Source: Adhaeribacter soli
GTDB taxonomy: Bacteria > Bacteroidota > Bacteroidia > Cytophagales > Hymenobacteraceae
Assembly (NCBI RefSeq): GCF_008727925.1
Contig: NZ_VTWT01000015.1
Location: 1 to 39,894 of the forward strand
Length of the DNA stretch: 39,894 bases
Reading direction: 5' to 3'
Under the pieces are notes generated by a model that was given only the letters and a program-made list of their open reading frames with translations, searched no databases and was not told the origin of the DNA. This document shows, piece after piece, positions 1 to 8,170 of the stretch. Position 1 is the first letter of the stretch, and every line of letters begins with the position of its first letter. A program made the translations under genes and the position numbers.

Positions 1-54
1 TCATGGCCGTCTGCTTTAGCTGACGGATCCGTCAGCTAAAGCAGACGGCCATGA
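1..54. repeat. Perfect 54-bp palindrome of a dispersed 20-bp hairpin unit
   Basis: Bases 1-27 and 28-54 are exact reverse complements, centred on GGATCC. Each arm contains the unit CCGTCAGCTAAAGCAGACGG, itself a near-palindrome. The same unit occurs in inverted orientation at 10426-10445 and 10827-10846. The palindrome begins exactly at base 1, so the window edge may be a contig end where assembly stopped in the repeat. Confidence 0.85.
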
Positions 55-93
55 AAGTGGTCCCCCGTATTTTTCTGACTGAAACCATAGCAT

Positions 94-852
94 TTAGTTT
101 TTAGGTCCTCTTCGGGAATTGCGGCCGCCCACGTTTACCACAAAGCCAAAGCTCGATACTGAGTTGCCGGCCGTGAGGAATTCCCGGTTTTTGAGGCCCA
201 CGTTAAAGCCGCTGGTGTACTGAAACTGCACCGATGGGGTTAAGGAGATGCGGGTGAAAAATATGGGTTCCAGGAAAATATTGTCTTCGGTAGGTTGCTT
301 TACATCGTTTCGGGTAAATTCGGACATATTGATATAACTGGCCCGCAAAGCGGTACCGTAATTCATCGGAAAAGTGTGGCCGAAAAGCCGGAGCGTTTCC
401 TGTTTCTTTTTACTGAAATTTACCTGCACAAAGTATTTGGTGAAAGAAACTTCCTGCCGATCGTAGCTCACGGGGCCTTCCGAGGTTTTCTTTTTGAATG
501 TGCGGTCGGAGCTGCCCCATCCCAGGCCGCCGTAAATTTCCAGGATGCGCTTGTTGTTGTCGCCGAAGGTGGTAAAATAGCCGCCGCCAGCTTCGAGTAA
601 GTTATGACGGAAATCTTTCTTCTCGCGGTTACTGTTCATAAGCGAGCCATTTAAAAGCACCCCAAAGTGGTCGGAAACGGCATAAGCGGTATTGAAACTG
701 GCATTCCCCTTAAAGGTGATGTGAGCGCTGCTGTACAATTCCCCCTGGGCGCTGAGCATGGGGGTATTGGGCACGTTGGGCATGTAAACGGAAGAACAGC
801 TGCTGGCCAGCAACAACCAGCCAAGGGCAATAAACCAGATTTTTGTTTTCAT
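94..852 (-). CDS. Outer-membrane lipoprotein, predicted beta-barrel-like
   Basis: A protein of 252 residues with no function I recognise. It starts with a lysine-containing, hydrophobic signal peptide ending in a lipobox (LLASSC, Cys at about residue 19), so it should be lipidated by the SPII pathway. The mature part alternates polar and hydrophobic residues, contains several aromatic-ended strands and a glycine-rich stretch (YGGLGWGSS near residue 107), and ends in strand-like segments, as expected of a small outer-membrane barrel. No catalytic motif is visible. It is separated from its neighbours by the window-edge palindrome and by a 619-bp gene-free gap, so it is probably monocistronic. 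The lipoprotein call is firm; the barrel fold is inference. Confidence 0.75.
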   Translation of the reverse strand: MKTKIWFIALGWLLLASSCSSVYMPNVPNTPMLSAQGELYSSAHITFKGNASFNTAYAVSDHFGVLLNGSLMNSNREKKDFRHNLLEAGGGYFTTFGDNNKRILEIYGGLGWGSSDRTFKKKTSEGPVSYDRQEVSFTKYFVQVNFSKKKQETLRLFGHTFPMNYGTALRASYINMSEFTRNDVKQPTEDNIFLEPIFFTRISLTPSVQFQYTSGFNVGLKNREFLTAGNSVSSFGFVVNVGGRNSRRGPKN

Positions 853-1471
853 AGCGTTTAAAGTGAATTGGGTGAAATGCTTGATTTTTTATTGGGGATA
901 AGGCTTCAGTTTAAATTTATGAACAGTTTAACAGGTTGAAAATGAGGTGGTAGGGTGTTGTTTTATCCGGGAATTTTATCTAAAACGATCCTAAATTCAA
1001 GGCGCAAAAAACAGACCACCTTCGGGGTAACAAGGGCGGCAAAAGAAAGGCGGAAGTAAAGCCTTGATTATGAGTTAGATTAGTTTTCCACCGAAACCCT
1101 CGCGCAAAAGGTAACCTTTGGTGGTTCGGGTAAATCCGGAAAGATGGTTTTTGCGCTTAAAATGCTACCGTTTTAAAGTAACTTGCCGCCTGAATGGGAT
1201 AAGTGCCTGTTCGAAATTCAGGTGTCTGGTTGCAGAAATCTTCGGGAGGACTTGGAAGCGTTTTTTCTTATTCAATAAAGCTCCTGTAAAGCTTTATAGA
1301 AGCCTCGAAGCGCAAGAAGGGCCGGTTGGCTTCCGGAAAATGAATTTCAGCTAAGTCATAAAATTAAACTTATGCCAGCGTTTTTGTTCTATAAATAGAA
1401 ACCGGCCTGCAATGAGATAAGCTGCCGGTGGCAATTAATAGGCTTTACCTGCAAATAAATATTCAGAATAC
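853..1471. other. Gene-free interval, 619 bp
   Basis: I find no convincing gene here. The only plus-strand open frame of note (1118-1354) is rich in Arg, Phe and Cys and lacks any recognisable motif. A 10-bp match to the motif CTACCGTTTTG seen upstream of other genes lies at 1165-1174. The rest is unassigned. Confidence 0.5.
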
Positions 1472-2725
1472 ATGCGGCGTTTTATAATGCTTTTCGGGGT
1501 TATTTCGCTTATCCTCGATTTTTACGTTTACCAGGGAATTAAAAGACTTACGGCCGATCTAAGGTCCGAAGGTCTGAAGAAGTTTTTCCGTTGGGGCTAC
1601 TGGGCCTTTTTTATCGGATTTAATATTTGTTTCTGCTATGTAGTGTACCTCCGCATGGTTACCGACGAGAGTACGGCCTTTATGAAATGGGTAATGAACC
1701 TGTTCCTGGCCTTCTTTGTAACCAAGCTGGTTTTTATTCTGGTGCTGTTCGGCGAAGATCAGGTGCGGGCCGCAGTTGCCCTTTTCCGCCTGGCAAGGCA
1801 ACCTAAGAGCGCCGCTCCGGACGAGCCTTTAATGCCGGGCCGGAGGAAATTCGTAAGCCAGGCGGCTACGATTCTGGCAGGTATTCCGTTCGCGGCTTTT
1901 ATTTACGGCATGGTGAAAGGCAGATACGATTACAGGGTACACCGCACCACGCTTTATTTTGACGACCTGCCGGCTGCTTTCGACGGTTTCAGCATCATGC
2001 AGTTATCGGATATTCACGCCGGGAGTTTCGACGATCCGTTGGCTGTCCAGCGCGGCATTGACCTGGCCAATGCTCAGAAACCGGATTTGTTCGTTTTTAC
2101 CGGCGACCTGGTGAATGATAAGGCAGAAGAAGTAGTGCCGTATATAAACCATTTCAAACAAATAAAAGCGCCTTTCGGCCAGTTTTCGGTTCTGGGCAAC
2201 CACGACTACGGCCTGTACGCCCAATGGCCCAGCCAGGCCGCGAAGGAAGCCAACCTGGCTGCCTTAAAAAAACATCAGGCTGAAATGGATTACCGGCTGC
2301 TGCTGGATGAAGCAGTTACCCTTGAAAAAGACGGGGAAAAATTATCACTGATCGGGGTACAAAACTGGGGCAAAGGTTTTATTCAGATCGGAAACCTGGA
2401 CAAGGCCCTGCAAAACGTCGATAAAAATGCCTTCAAGATTTTGCTTTCGCACGATCCATCGCACTGGGAAGAAATAGTAAAGCATCATCCAACGCTAGTG
2501 CACCTTACTTTATCCGGTCACACCCACGGCATGCAGTTCGGTATTGAAACGCCTACCTTTAAATGGAGCCCGGCACAATACCGTTATAAAACCTGGGCCG
2601 GCCTGGCCGAAGAAGCCGGCAGAAGGCTGTACGTGAACCGCGGTTTCGGCTTTATCGGTTACTCGGGTAGGGTAGGAATCTGGCCGGAAATTACGGTGCT
2701 GGAATTACGGAGAGGCAAGGCTTAA
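1472..2725 (+). CDS. Membrane-anchored calcineurin-like metallophosphoesterase (YkuE/YaeI-like)
   Basis: A 417-residue dinuclear-metal phosphoesterase. The core motifs are present in order: DIHAG (near residue 180), GDLVND (near 211), GNHDYG (near 242), LLSHDP and SGHTHGMQFG (near 349), giving the Asp/His/Asn metal ligands of the calcineurin-like fold. The first 120 residues are hydrophobic with about three membrane segments. Then comes a short basic linker, GRRKF, followed by a second hydrophobic stretch that looks like a Tat-type signal of the kind carried by YkuE relatives, here internal. The catalytic domain is therefore probably on the outer face of the inner membrane. YkuE/YaeI/LpxG relatives act on lipid or nucleotide phosphoesters; the substrate here is unknown. 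It stands alone on the plus strand. Confidence 0.85.
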   Translation: MRRFIMLFGVISLILDFYVYQGIKRLTADLRSEGLKKFFRWGYWAFFIGFNICFCYVVYLRMVTDESTAFMKWVMNLFLAFFVTKLVFILVLFGEDQVRAAVALFRLARQPKSAAPDEPLMPGRRKFVSQAATILAGIPFAAFIYGMVKGRYDYRVHRTTLYFDDLPAAFDGFSIMQLSDIHAGSFDDPLAVQRGIDLANAQKPDLFVFTGDLVNDKAEEVVPYINHFKQIKAPFGQFSVLGNHDYGLYAQWPSQAAKEANLAALKKHQAEMDYRLLLDEAVTLEKDGEKLSLIGVQNWGKGFIQIGNLDKALQNVDKNAFKILLSHDPSHWEEIVKHHPTLVHLTLSGHTHGMQFGIETPTFKWSPAQYRYKTWAGLAEEAGRRLYVNRGFGFIGYSGRVGIWPEITVLELRRGKA

Positions 2726-2867
2726 TGTCTGGAAGAGCAGGAAAGCGGCAGGATTGTTCTGAGTAAATGGTTTGTTTCCGTTGATGGATTCCGGCGTTAA
2801 AAGTTCAGGTTACTTTTGAGGCGGAAAACGCTACGTTTTGGCCGGAAAAACCGGCAGCATTGATTAC

Positions 2868-3569
2868 CTAGCTTTTCAGAAACAGGTCCGGAAAATCGGA
2901 AATAATGCCGAAGGGCGCGTATTTTAAAAGCATCGTATATTCTGGTTCGGAGTTCACGGTGTAAAACAAGAGCTTCCGGTTCTGCAACTTTACGGTTTCG
3001 GCTAAATATGCGTTGGCCGTATCTTTGGAAGCCACTACAAATTCCGGGTTCACTTTCGCCAGGTATTCATCAAAATCCACCGGAACGCCTTCGAACATAA
3101 TGGCGGTGCGAAGTTCCGGTTTGGCTTTCTTCAGTTGAATAATGGGTTGGTGGTAGAACGAGCCAAGTACGAAACGGGAATAGGGCAGTTCTGCTTCCAG
3201 CAATTCCAGGGTTTTGGCAAAGGCATTTTCGGCTTTCACTTCCACGATCAGGGTTACGGGGTAATCCTTTGCCAGGGCGATAACTTCCTTTAAAGTTGGG
3301 ATGGGATCGCCGTTGTTCAGTTTTATTTGCTGCAATTCGGCAACGGTTTGTTCCGCAATAAGACCCTTGGCCGGCGTTAACCGGTCCAGCAAAGCATCGT
3401 GAAAAACCACACTTTCACCGTCAATTGTTTTCCAGACATCCAGTTCAATTAAACTCAACCTCAATTCAAAAGCCTTTTGGAAGCCGGCGAGCGTATTCTC
3501 AAACACCAAGCCGGCAGCGCCGCGATGCCCGATTATTTCCGGAGAGTTGTTTTTAAGCGTATTGCTCAT
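2868..3569 (-). CDS. ugpQ: Glycerophosphodiester phosphodiesterase
   Basis: A 233-residue protein of the GDPD family, which hydrolyses glycerophosphodiesters to glycerol-3-phosphate and an alcohol. It shows the family signature at the N-terminus: IGHRGA (residues about 13-18), then FENT, then ELDVWKTIDG and VVFHD, which supply the catalytic His pair and the metal-binding Glu/Asp residues. Length is usual for the short cytoplasmic UgpQ-type enzymes, and no signal peptide is seen. It is alone on its strand between the phosphoesterase and the DsbA-like gene, and no promoter box was recognised. The symbol is by analogy with E. coli. Confidence 0.85.
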   Translation of the reverse strand: MSNTLKNNSPEIIGHRGAAGLVFENTLAGFQKAFELRLSLIELDVWKTIDGESVVFHDALLDRLTPAKGLIAEQTVAELQQIKLNNGDPIPTLKEVIALAKDYPVTLIVEVKAENAFAKTLELLEAELPYSRFVLGSFYHQPIIQLKKAKPELRTAIMFEGVPVDFDEYLAKVNPEFVVASKDTANAYLAETVKLQNRKLLFYTVNSEPEYTMLLKYAPFGIISDFPDLFLKS

Positions 3570-3711
3570 TTCGTATTGGCTGGAAGGAGTTTACAGATTT
3601 TCAGGGAAATAAGGGGGTATTCTGAAAGGAATTTAGAAAACGGAATCTTGAAAAGCAGGTTTAAATTTCCAGCAGAAAAGGAGTAAATCAGTATCAATAA
3701 ACCATAAAAAA

Positions 3712-3743
3712 GTGGTAAACCAACGCATGATGCGGCTTACCAC
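3712..3743. terminator. Two-stage hairpin, likely bidirectional terminator
   Basis: Outer stem GTGGTAA/TTACCAC encloses an inner CGCAT/ATGCG hairpin. It is preceded by a run of A and followed by CTTTTTC, so it could terminate either strand. It lies about 315 bp beyond the stop of the DsbA-like gene. Confidence 0.55.
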
Positions 3744-3804
3744 CTTTTTCTTCCCTGCTGGTGCAAGGACAAAACATTCTAAAAGCAATCTCATAAATCC
3801 ACCT

Positions 3805-3831
3805 GTCATCCTGAGCGCCCGCGAAGGACCT
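3805..3831 (+). repeat. Dispersed GTCATCCTGAGCG...GAAGGACCT repeat, copy 1
   Basis: The string GTCATCCTGAGCGCCCGCGA with AAGGACCT following matches the copies at 10329-10356 and, inverted, 27370-27395. I recall such repeats as widespread in intergenic DNA of Bacteroidota. A plus-strand frame across it (3712-3966) is not considered a gene. The rest of 3570-4058 shows nothing else, apart from an AT-rich run of short TTCTAA-type repeats near 4020-4050. Confidence 0.7.
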
Positions 3832-4058
3832 CGTTGGCCATCAGTAGAGAAGCCAGAAATAACAGCTTTCCTTCCCGCCGACGAGTTGTTTCAGAGCTAC
3901 GCTCGCAAGTTTCGCGCTCCCCCGCGCTCACTTGTGCTTAACATGACATTCTTATATATGAATTAGCTTCCAAAAATTCTGGATGCTTAAATCATGAAGC
4001 AGAAAATGCGTTGCCACCATTTCTAACTTCTAATTTCTAATTCCTAATTAGGCGGAGC

Positions 4059-4766
4059 CTAGCAATTCTTACTATCCAGGCCGCAGGCATCTGCATTCGG
4101 GTCGCCGGCTAGTGGGATCGGTTTTGATTTTTCGGTTTCCTGCCACACTTTGTCGAGTACCTGCTGGAAAACTTCAGAAGGCTGGGCGCCGGAAACGGCA
4201 TACTTATCATTAAACACAAAGAAGGGAACGCCGCGGGCGCCAACCTGCTGTGCCTGGTACTGGTCCTGGTGCACGTCTTCGCGGTAGGCATCGCTTTTCA
4301 GCATTTCTTTTACTTTTTCGCCGTTCAAACCTACTGTTTCGGCAATTTGGGCCAGCGTCTCGTGGTCGCCTACGTTTTTGCCTTCGGTATAATAAGCTGC
4401 AAACAGTTTTTCTTTCAGTTCATTTTGCTTGCCCTGCTCTTTGGCGTAATGCAGCAGGCGGTGCGCATCCATGGTGTTGGTTATAATGGCCTGGTCGAAG
4501 TTGTAGGTTAAGCCCACTTCTTTGGCCATGCCGGCCATGTAATCGTTCATCTGCTTGCCCTCGGCCAGGCTCACGCCCTTGCGCTGTGCCAGGTAAGCGT
4601 CTACGCTCATGCCGGCTACCGGCTGCATTTCCGGATCGAGCTGAAAACTGCGCCATTCAATTTCCACGTCATCTTTATGCTTGAAATCTTTTAAGGCATT
4701 CTCAAATTTGCGCTTGCCGATGTAGCAAAACGGACAAACGATATCGGACCAGATCTCTATTTTCAT
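4059..4766 (-). CDS. DsbA-family oxidoreductase (FrnE-like)
   Basis: A 235-residue thioredoxin-fold protein of the FrnE/DsbA branch. The active-site motif CPFC sits at residues 11-14 directly after the first strand (IEIWSDIV). There is no signal peptide, so unlike classical DsbA it is cytoplasmic. The cis-proline loop is seen as GARGVPFFVFND, and the helical insertion expected of the family lies between. Members act as protein or small-molecule disulfide oxidoreductases or isomerases and are often linked to oxidative stress; the specific partner is unknown. The extreme C-terminus carries two more cysteines (DACGLDSKNC), a feature found in several FrnE proteins. It is divergently placed from nothing obvious and appears monocistronic. 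Confidence 0.88.
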   Translation of the reverse strand: MKIEIWSDIVCPFCYIGKRKFENALKDFKHKDDVEIEWRSFQLDPEMQPVAGMSVDAYLAQRKGVSLAEGKQMNDYMAGMAKEVGLTYNFDQAIITNTMDAHRLLHYAKEQGKQNELKEKLFAAYYTEGKNVGDHETLAQIAETVGLNGEKVKEMLKSDAYREDVHQDQYQAQQVGARGVPFFVFNDKYAVSGAQPSEVFQQVLDKVWQETEKSKPIPLAGDPNADACGLDSKNC

Positions 4767-4847
4767 ATTTATGTTCTTTGGTTATACTGAGTACAACAAT
4801 TTAATTTGAAATTAAGTGTGATTTTTAAATACGGGTCGAACCATAAA

Positions 4848-4871
4848 AAAGGCCGGAAACTTCCGGCCTTT
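4848..4871 (-). terminator. Rho-independent terminator of purB
   Basis: An 11-bp perfect stem AAAGGCCGGAA/TTCCGGCCTTT with a 2-base loop lies 11 bases beyond the purB stop. On the minus strand it ends in a T run. Confidence 0.85.
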
Positions 4872-4881
4872 AAAAGAGCAA

Positions 4882-6261
4882 TTAGTTTTTTGCAGGGATT
4901 TCCTGCCGTTTCGGAAATACAATGCCGGTGTAGCTGTAAGGCGAAATGGCCCGTAATTCTGATCTTACTTCTTCGCTTACGTCCAGGGTTTGAATAAATT
5001 CCTGAATGGTTTTTTCGGTGATCTTTTCGTTTTTGCGGGTAAGGGCTTTCAGGGCTTCGTAAGGTTGCGGATAGCCTTCCCGGCGAAGTACGGTCTGAAT
5101 GCCTTCGGCTACTACGGCCCAGTTATCTTCCAGGTGCGCTTTCAGGGCGTTTTCGTTCAGCTGCAGTTTGCCAATGCCTTTTTCTAATGATTTTAAAGCA
5201 ATTAAAGTATGCGCCAGCGGCACGCCTAAATTCCGGAGCACGGTAGAATCGGTCAGGTCGCGCTGCAGGCGGGAGATCGGTAGTTTGGCGGCAAAGAACT
5301 CCAGTAAAGCATTGGCCACGCCCAGGTTTCCTTCGGCATTTTCGAAATCGATCGGGTTTACTTTGTGCGGCATAGCCGAAGACCCGATCTCACCGGCTTT
5401 GATCTTCTGGGTGAAGTAGCCCATGGAAATGTACTGCCAGATGTCGCGCGCAAAATCGGTCAGGATGGTGTTCAGGCGCTTCAGGTTGTCGGAATAGGCA
5501 GCCAGGTCGTCGTAAGGTTCGATCTGGGTGGTTACGCGGGTGCGGTTCAGGCCTAAAGTATGGTTCACAAATTTCTCGGCGAAGGCCAGCCAGTCGGTTT
5601 GCGGGTAGGCAATAAAATGGGCGTTGAAGTTACCGGTAGCGCCGCCGAATTTAGCCGAAAACGGGATGGTGCGCAAAGATGAAAGCTGACGGTGCAGACG
5701 TTCGGCGAATACCAGCATTTCCTTGCCCAGGCGGGTAGGAGAGGCCGGTTGCCCGTGGGTATGAGCCAGCATAGGCACCTGTTGCCAGGCTTCGGTCATT
5801 TCTTCCAGTTTCTGCAGCACCAGGGTAAAAGCAGGCATCAGCACGGTTTCGGTGGCCTCTTTAAGCGAAAGCGGAATGGCGGTATTGTTAATATCCTGAG
5901 AAGTTAAACCAAAGTGGATAAATTCTGCAAAGGCCGTTAAACCATTTTCATCGAAGCGCTGTTTCAGGAAATATTCAACCGCTTTTACGTCGTGGTTGGT
6001 GGTTTGCTCCAGGGTTTTAATGGCTTGGGCATCGGCTTCGGAAAAACCGGTATAGATCTTCCGTAAAAAAGCGAATTGTTCGGTTGGGAAACCGGCAAGT
6101 TGCGGCAGCGGGATCTGGCAGAGGGCAATAAAGTATTCCACTTCCACCTGCACCCGGTAACGGATGAGGCCGAATTCAGAAAAATAAGCGGCCAGCCCGG
6201 CAGTTTGTTTGCGGTAGCGGCCGTCCACCGGCGATAAAGCGGTTAAAGCGTTCAGGTTCAT
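4882..6261 (-). CDS. purB: Adenylosuccinate lyase
   Basis: A 459-residue enzyme of the fumarase/aspartase superfamily. It cleaves SAICAR to AICAR and adenylosuccinate to AMP in purine synthesis. The superfamily signature GSSAMPHKVNP is present in the middle, followed by FENAEGNL. The N-terminus LTALSPVDGRY matches the E. coli-type PurB start, and the length is close to the 456 of E. coli. An upstream in-frame TTG (6282) would add seven residues, but it lies inside the -7 promoter box at 6280-6287. I therefore chose the ATG at 6261, giving a leader of only about a dozen bases. The gene ends just before a strong terminator and looks monocistronic. Confidence 0.95.
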   Translation of the reverse strand: MNLNALTALSPVDGRYRKQTAGLAAYFSEFGLIRYRVQVEVEYFIALCQIPLPQLAGFPTEQFAFLRKIYTGFSEADAQAIKTLEQTTNHDVKAVEYFLKQRFDENGLTAFAEFIHFGLTSQDINNTAIPLSLKEATETVLMPAFTLVLQKLEEMTEAWQQVPMLAHTHGQPASPTRLGKEMLVFAERLHRQLSSLRTIPFSAKFGGATGNFNAHFIAYPQTDWLAFAEKFVNHTLGLNRTRVTTQIEPYDDLAAYSDNLKRLNTILTDFARDIWQYISMGYFTQKIKAGEIGSSAMPHKVNPIDFENAEGNLGVANALLEFFAAKLPISRLQRDLTDSTVLRNLGVPLAHTLIALKSLEKGIGKLQLNENALKAHLEDNWAVVAEGIQTVLRREGYPQPYEALKALTRKNEKITEKTIQEFIQTLDVSEEVRSELRAISPYSYTGIVFPKRQEIPAKN

Positions 6262-6279
6262 GGTGAGGCTATTAAGCCG

Positions 6280-6287
6280 CAAAGGTA
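6280..6287 (-). promoter_or_regulatory. Bacteroidota -7 box (TACCTTTG) for purB
   Basis: The minus strand reads TACCTTTG, matching the TAnnTTTG consensus of Bacteroidota primary sigma factors. It is placed about 19-26 bases before the ATG of purB and rules out the upstream TTG as start. No clear -33 box was found. Confidence 0.6.
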
Positions 6288-6375
6288 CGCCTAAACGCTC
6301 AATTGCAGAATTGCTATATTATTAATATTTTTTAATACCTTTACAGGCTTTTTTGTACTTATTTTTATTCTTTTT

Positions 6376-8052
6376 ATGAAGAAATTTTACGGCGGGCTCT
6401 TAGCAGCAGCTTTCCTTGGTTTTGGCACGGTACAGGCGCAAACCCTGCAGGCAAATAAAACCCAACTGGCTTTCGGCAATGCCACTGAAATTGCCCCGGT
6501 TACGCAGCAGGTCGTGATCTCCAATCCGTTGAATTACAGCGTAAACGTAACCGGTATCCGGTTTTTTACCACCTACGGTGCGCCGGCATTTTCGGTAAAC
6601 CAGACGTTGCCGCTCAGCATTCCGGCCGGAGGCTCCCAGACCCTTACCGTAACTTTTTCGCCGCTCCACAATATTGCCCACAACTCCGAAATGGTGATCG
6701 AAACCGATTCGCACGGCGGCCATTTATCAGTGGACCTCACAGGGCAGGGCAAATATTCAAAAAGCTATTACAATAACTCCGAAAACAAATCGGAAGAACA
6801 GCTGAAAGTGGCTTTAAAAGGCATTGTTTCCAATCCGTACACCTCGTTCAGTTACGATGCTGCTCGCGATAAAATGTACATGGAGGTTGATAACTGGAAA
6901 ACCAATGGCCGTGGCGCATCCGTTAACACGCTCGAATGCGTTTACACGGGCCGGGTTGCAGCAGGCTACACCAGCCGCAGCAACATTTTCAGCAATTTTA
7001 ACATTAATGCCGAGCATACGTTCCCGCAGGGCAAATTCGGTTCATCCAGCCCAATGGTTTCGGATATGCACCACCTTTTCCCGACCGATGAAGCAGCGAA
7101 TAACAGCCGCAGCAGTTATCCTTTCGGCATAGCCACCACACCATACCGGAACGACCAGATCAATACGCCTTCGCATCTGGGAAATAATAACCTGTACGAA
7201 CCACGCGATCAGCAGAAAGGCGCTACAGCCCGGGCCATGCTGTATTTCGTGATCCGTTACCAGGATTACCAAGGGTTCTTTGTGCCGCAGGAAGCCATTC
7301 TGAAAACCTGGAACAAGCAGTTTGCCCCAACCCCGATAGACGTAAAACGCAACAACGATATCCAGGCGCGCCAGCAGAACCGCAACCCGTTTGTAGATTA
7401 CCCGCAGTTAGCAGATCGTATCAATAATTTCGTGAGCCCTTCGGCTGCTTTGCCTTCCTATGAGCTTTACCAGACGCCGGTCGTAAATTATGGCCATATT
7501 CCGGCCGGAAACTTTACCTACAACTACGTGCTGGTAAACAATGGCAACCAAACCATGAACTTTACCAACCCAACGCTTTCGAACACCAGCATTTTAAGTT
7601 TTGCCAGCGGTTCAGGGTCTAATTTCTCCATTGCCCCAGGCGAAGCCTATACCCTGAAAATTAACCTGAATTTAGGTTCTGCCAACGATTCTGTTTCGGA
7701 AATGCTGACGCTGGGTTCTAACATTCCGGGTAAAACCAGCCTGAGTGTTCCGGTTTACGCCAACAAGAATAAAGTTTCTGGTCCGCTTTCTGCTGGTAAG
7801 AACGTAGATGCGGCTATCTTTAACCTGTTTCCGAACCCGGTAGGAGAGGAGCTGACCATTGCCCGCGGCAATCAGTTCGGCAAAGGCGCTTATAACCTGG
7901 AAATTCTGGATGCCATGGGCCGGACAGTACGGAAAACTACTGCCAGCGGCGATATTTCTACTGTGAACGTAACGGAGTTGAAGCGCGGTGCGTACTTTAT
8001 CCGGATAAATTCCGGTAATGAGGTCGTTATCCGGAAGTTTATAAAGCTGTAA
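6376..8052 (+). CDS. Secreted endonuclease I-like protein with anchor-D domains and T9SS sorting signal
   Basis: A 558-residue multi-domain exported nuclease. Residues 1-21 form a signal peptide ending in VQAQ. Residues about 22-125 look like a choice-of-anchor-D (ASH-like) beta sandwich. Residues about 150-350 resemble the endonuclease I (EndA/NucM) family: NAEHTFPQGKFG, then SDMHHLFPTD and NNSRSSYPFG, containing the catalytic His and the metal-binding Asn/His residues. A second beta-sandwich follows at about 380-465. The last 80 residues (NLFPNP, LEILDAMGR, LKRGAYFIRI, VIRKFIKL) are a typical type IX secretion C-terminal sorting domain. It should be secreted or anchored at the cell surface and degrade extracellular DNA or RNA for nutrition. 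A terminator follows. Confidence 0.9.
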   Translation: MKKFYGGLLAAAFLGFGTVQAQTLQANKTQLAFGNATEIAPVTQQVVISNPLNYSVNVTGIRFFTTYGAPAFSVNQTLPLSIPAGGSQTLTVTFSPLHNIAHNSEMVIETDSHGGHLSVDLTGQGKYSKSYYNNSENKSEEQLKVALKGIVSNPYTSFSYDAARDKMYMEVDNWKTNGRGASVNTLECVYTGRVAAGYTSRSNIFSNFNINAEHTFPQGKFGSSSPMVSDMHHLFPTDEAANNSRSSYPFGIATTPYRNDQINTPSHLGNNNLYEPRDQQKGATARAMLYFVIRYQDYQGFFVPQEAILKTWNKQFAPTPIDVKRNNDIQARQQNRNPFVDYPQLADRINNFVSPSAALPSYELYQTPVVNYGHIPAGNFTYNYVLVNNGNQTMNFTNPTLSNTSILSFASGSGSNFSIAPGEAYTLKINLNLGSANDSVSEMLTLGSNIPGKTSLSVPVYANKNKVSGPLSAGKNVDAAIFNLFPNPVGEELTIARGNQFGKGAYNLEILDAMGRTVRKTTASGDISTVNVTELKRGAYFIRINSGNEVVIRKFIKL

Positions 8053-8092
8053 GTACTTTTTTTAGCGGTTTTGCTACCGTTTTGAACGATTT

Positions 8093-8144
8093 AACCTTCA
8101 GTGCAGCTTTTAATAAAAGAGAAGCGCTGAAGGTTTCGTTTTTT
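8093..8144 (+). terminator. Terminator downstream of the secreted nuclease
   Basis: Stem AACCTTCAGTGC/GCGCTGAAGGTT (one wobble) encloses a small inner AGCTTTT/AAAAGAG stem and is followed by a six-T run. It lies immediately upstream of the next gene's promoter. Confidence 0.75.
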
Positions 8145-8145
8145 C

Positions 8146-8153
8146 TATATTTG
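8146..8153 (+). promoter_or_regulatory. Bacteroidota -7 box (TATATTTG) for the GT51 gene
   Basis: TATATTTG matches TAnnTTTG and lies 17 bases before the GTG start at 8171. It supports that start and implies a short leader. Confidence 0.6.
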
Positions 8154-8170
8154 CACATAAAATTTATAGC

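Noticed and set aside
1118-1354. 78-codon plus-strand frame in the 853-1471 gap
   Set aside because: The composition is atypical, there is no promoter box and no recognisable motif. It is probably a chance frame, though a small gene cannot be fully excluded.
3712-3966. 84-codon plus-strand frame
   Set aside because: It runs through a terminator hairpin and a dispersed intergenic repeat and has no protein-like features.
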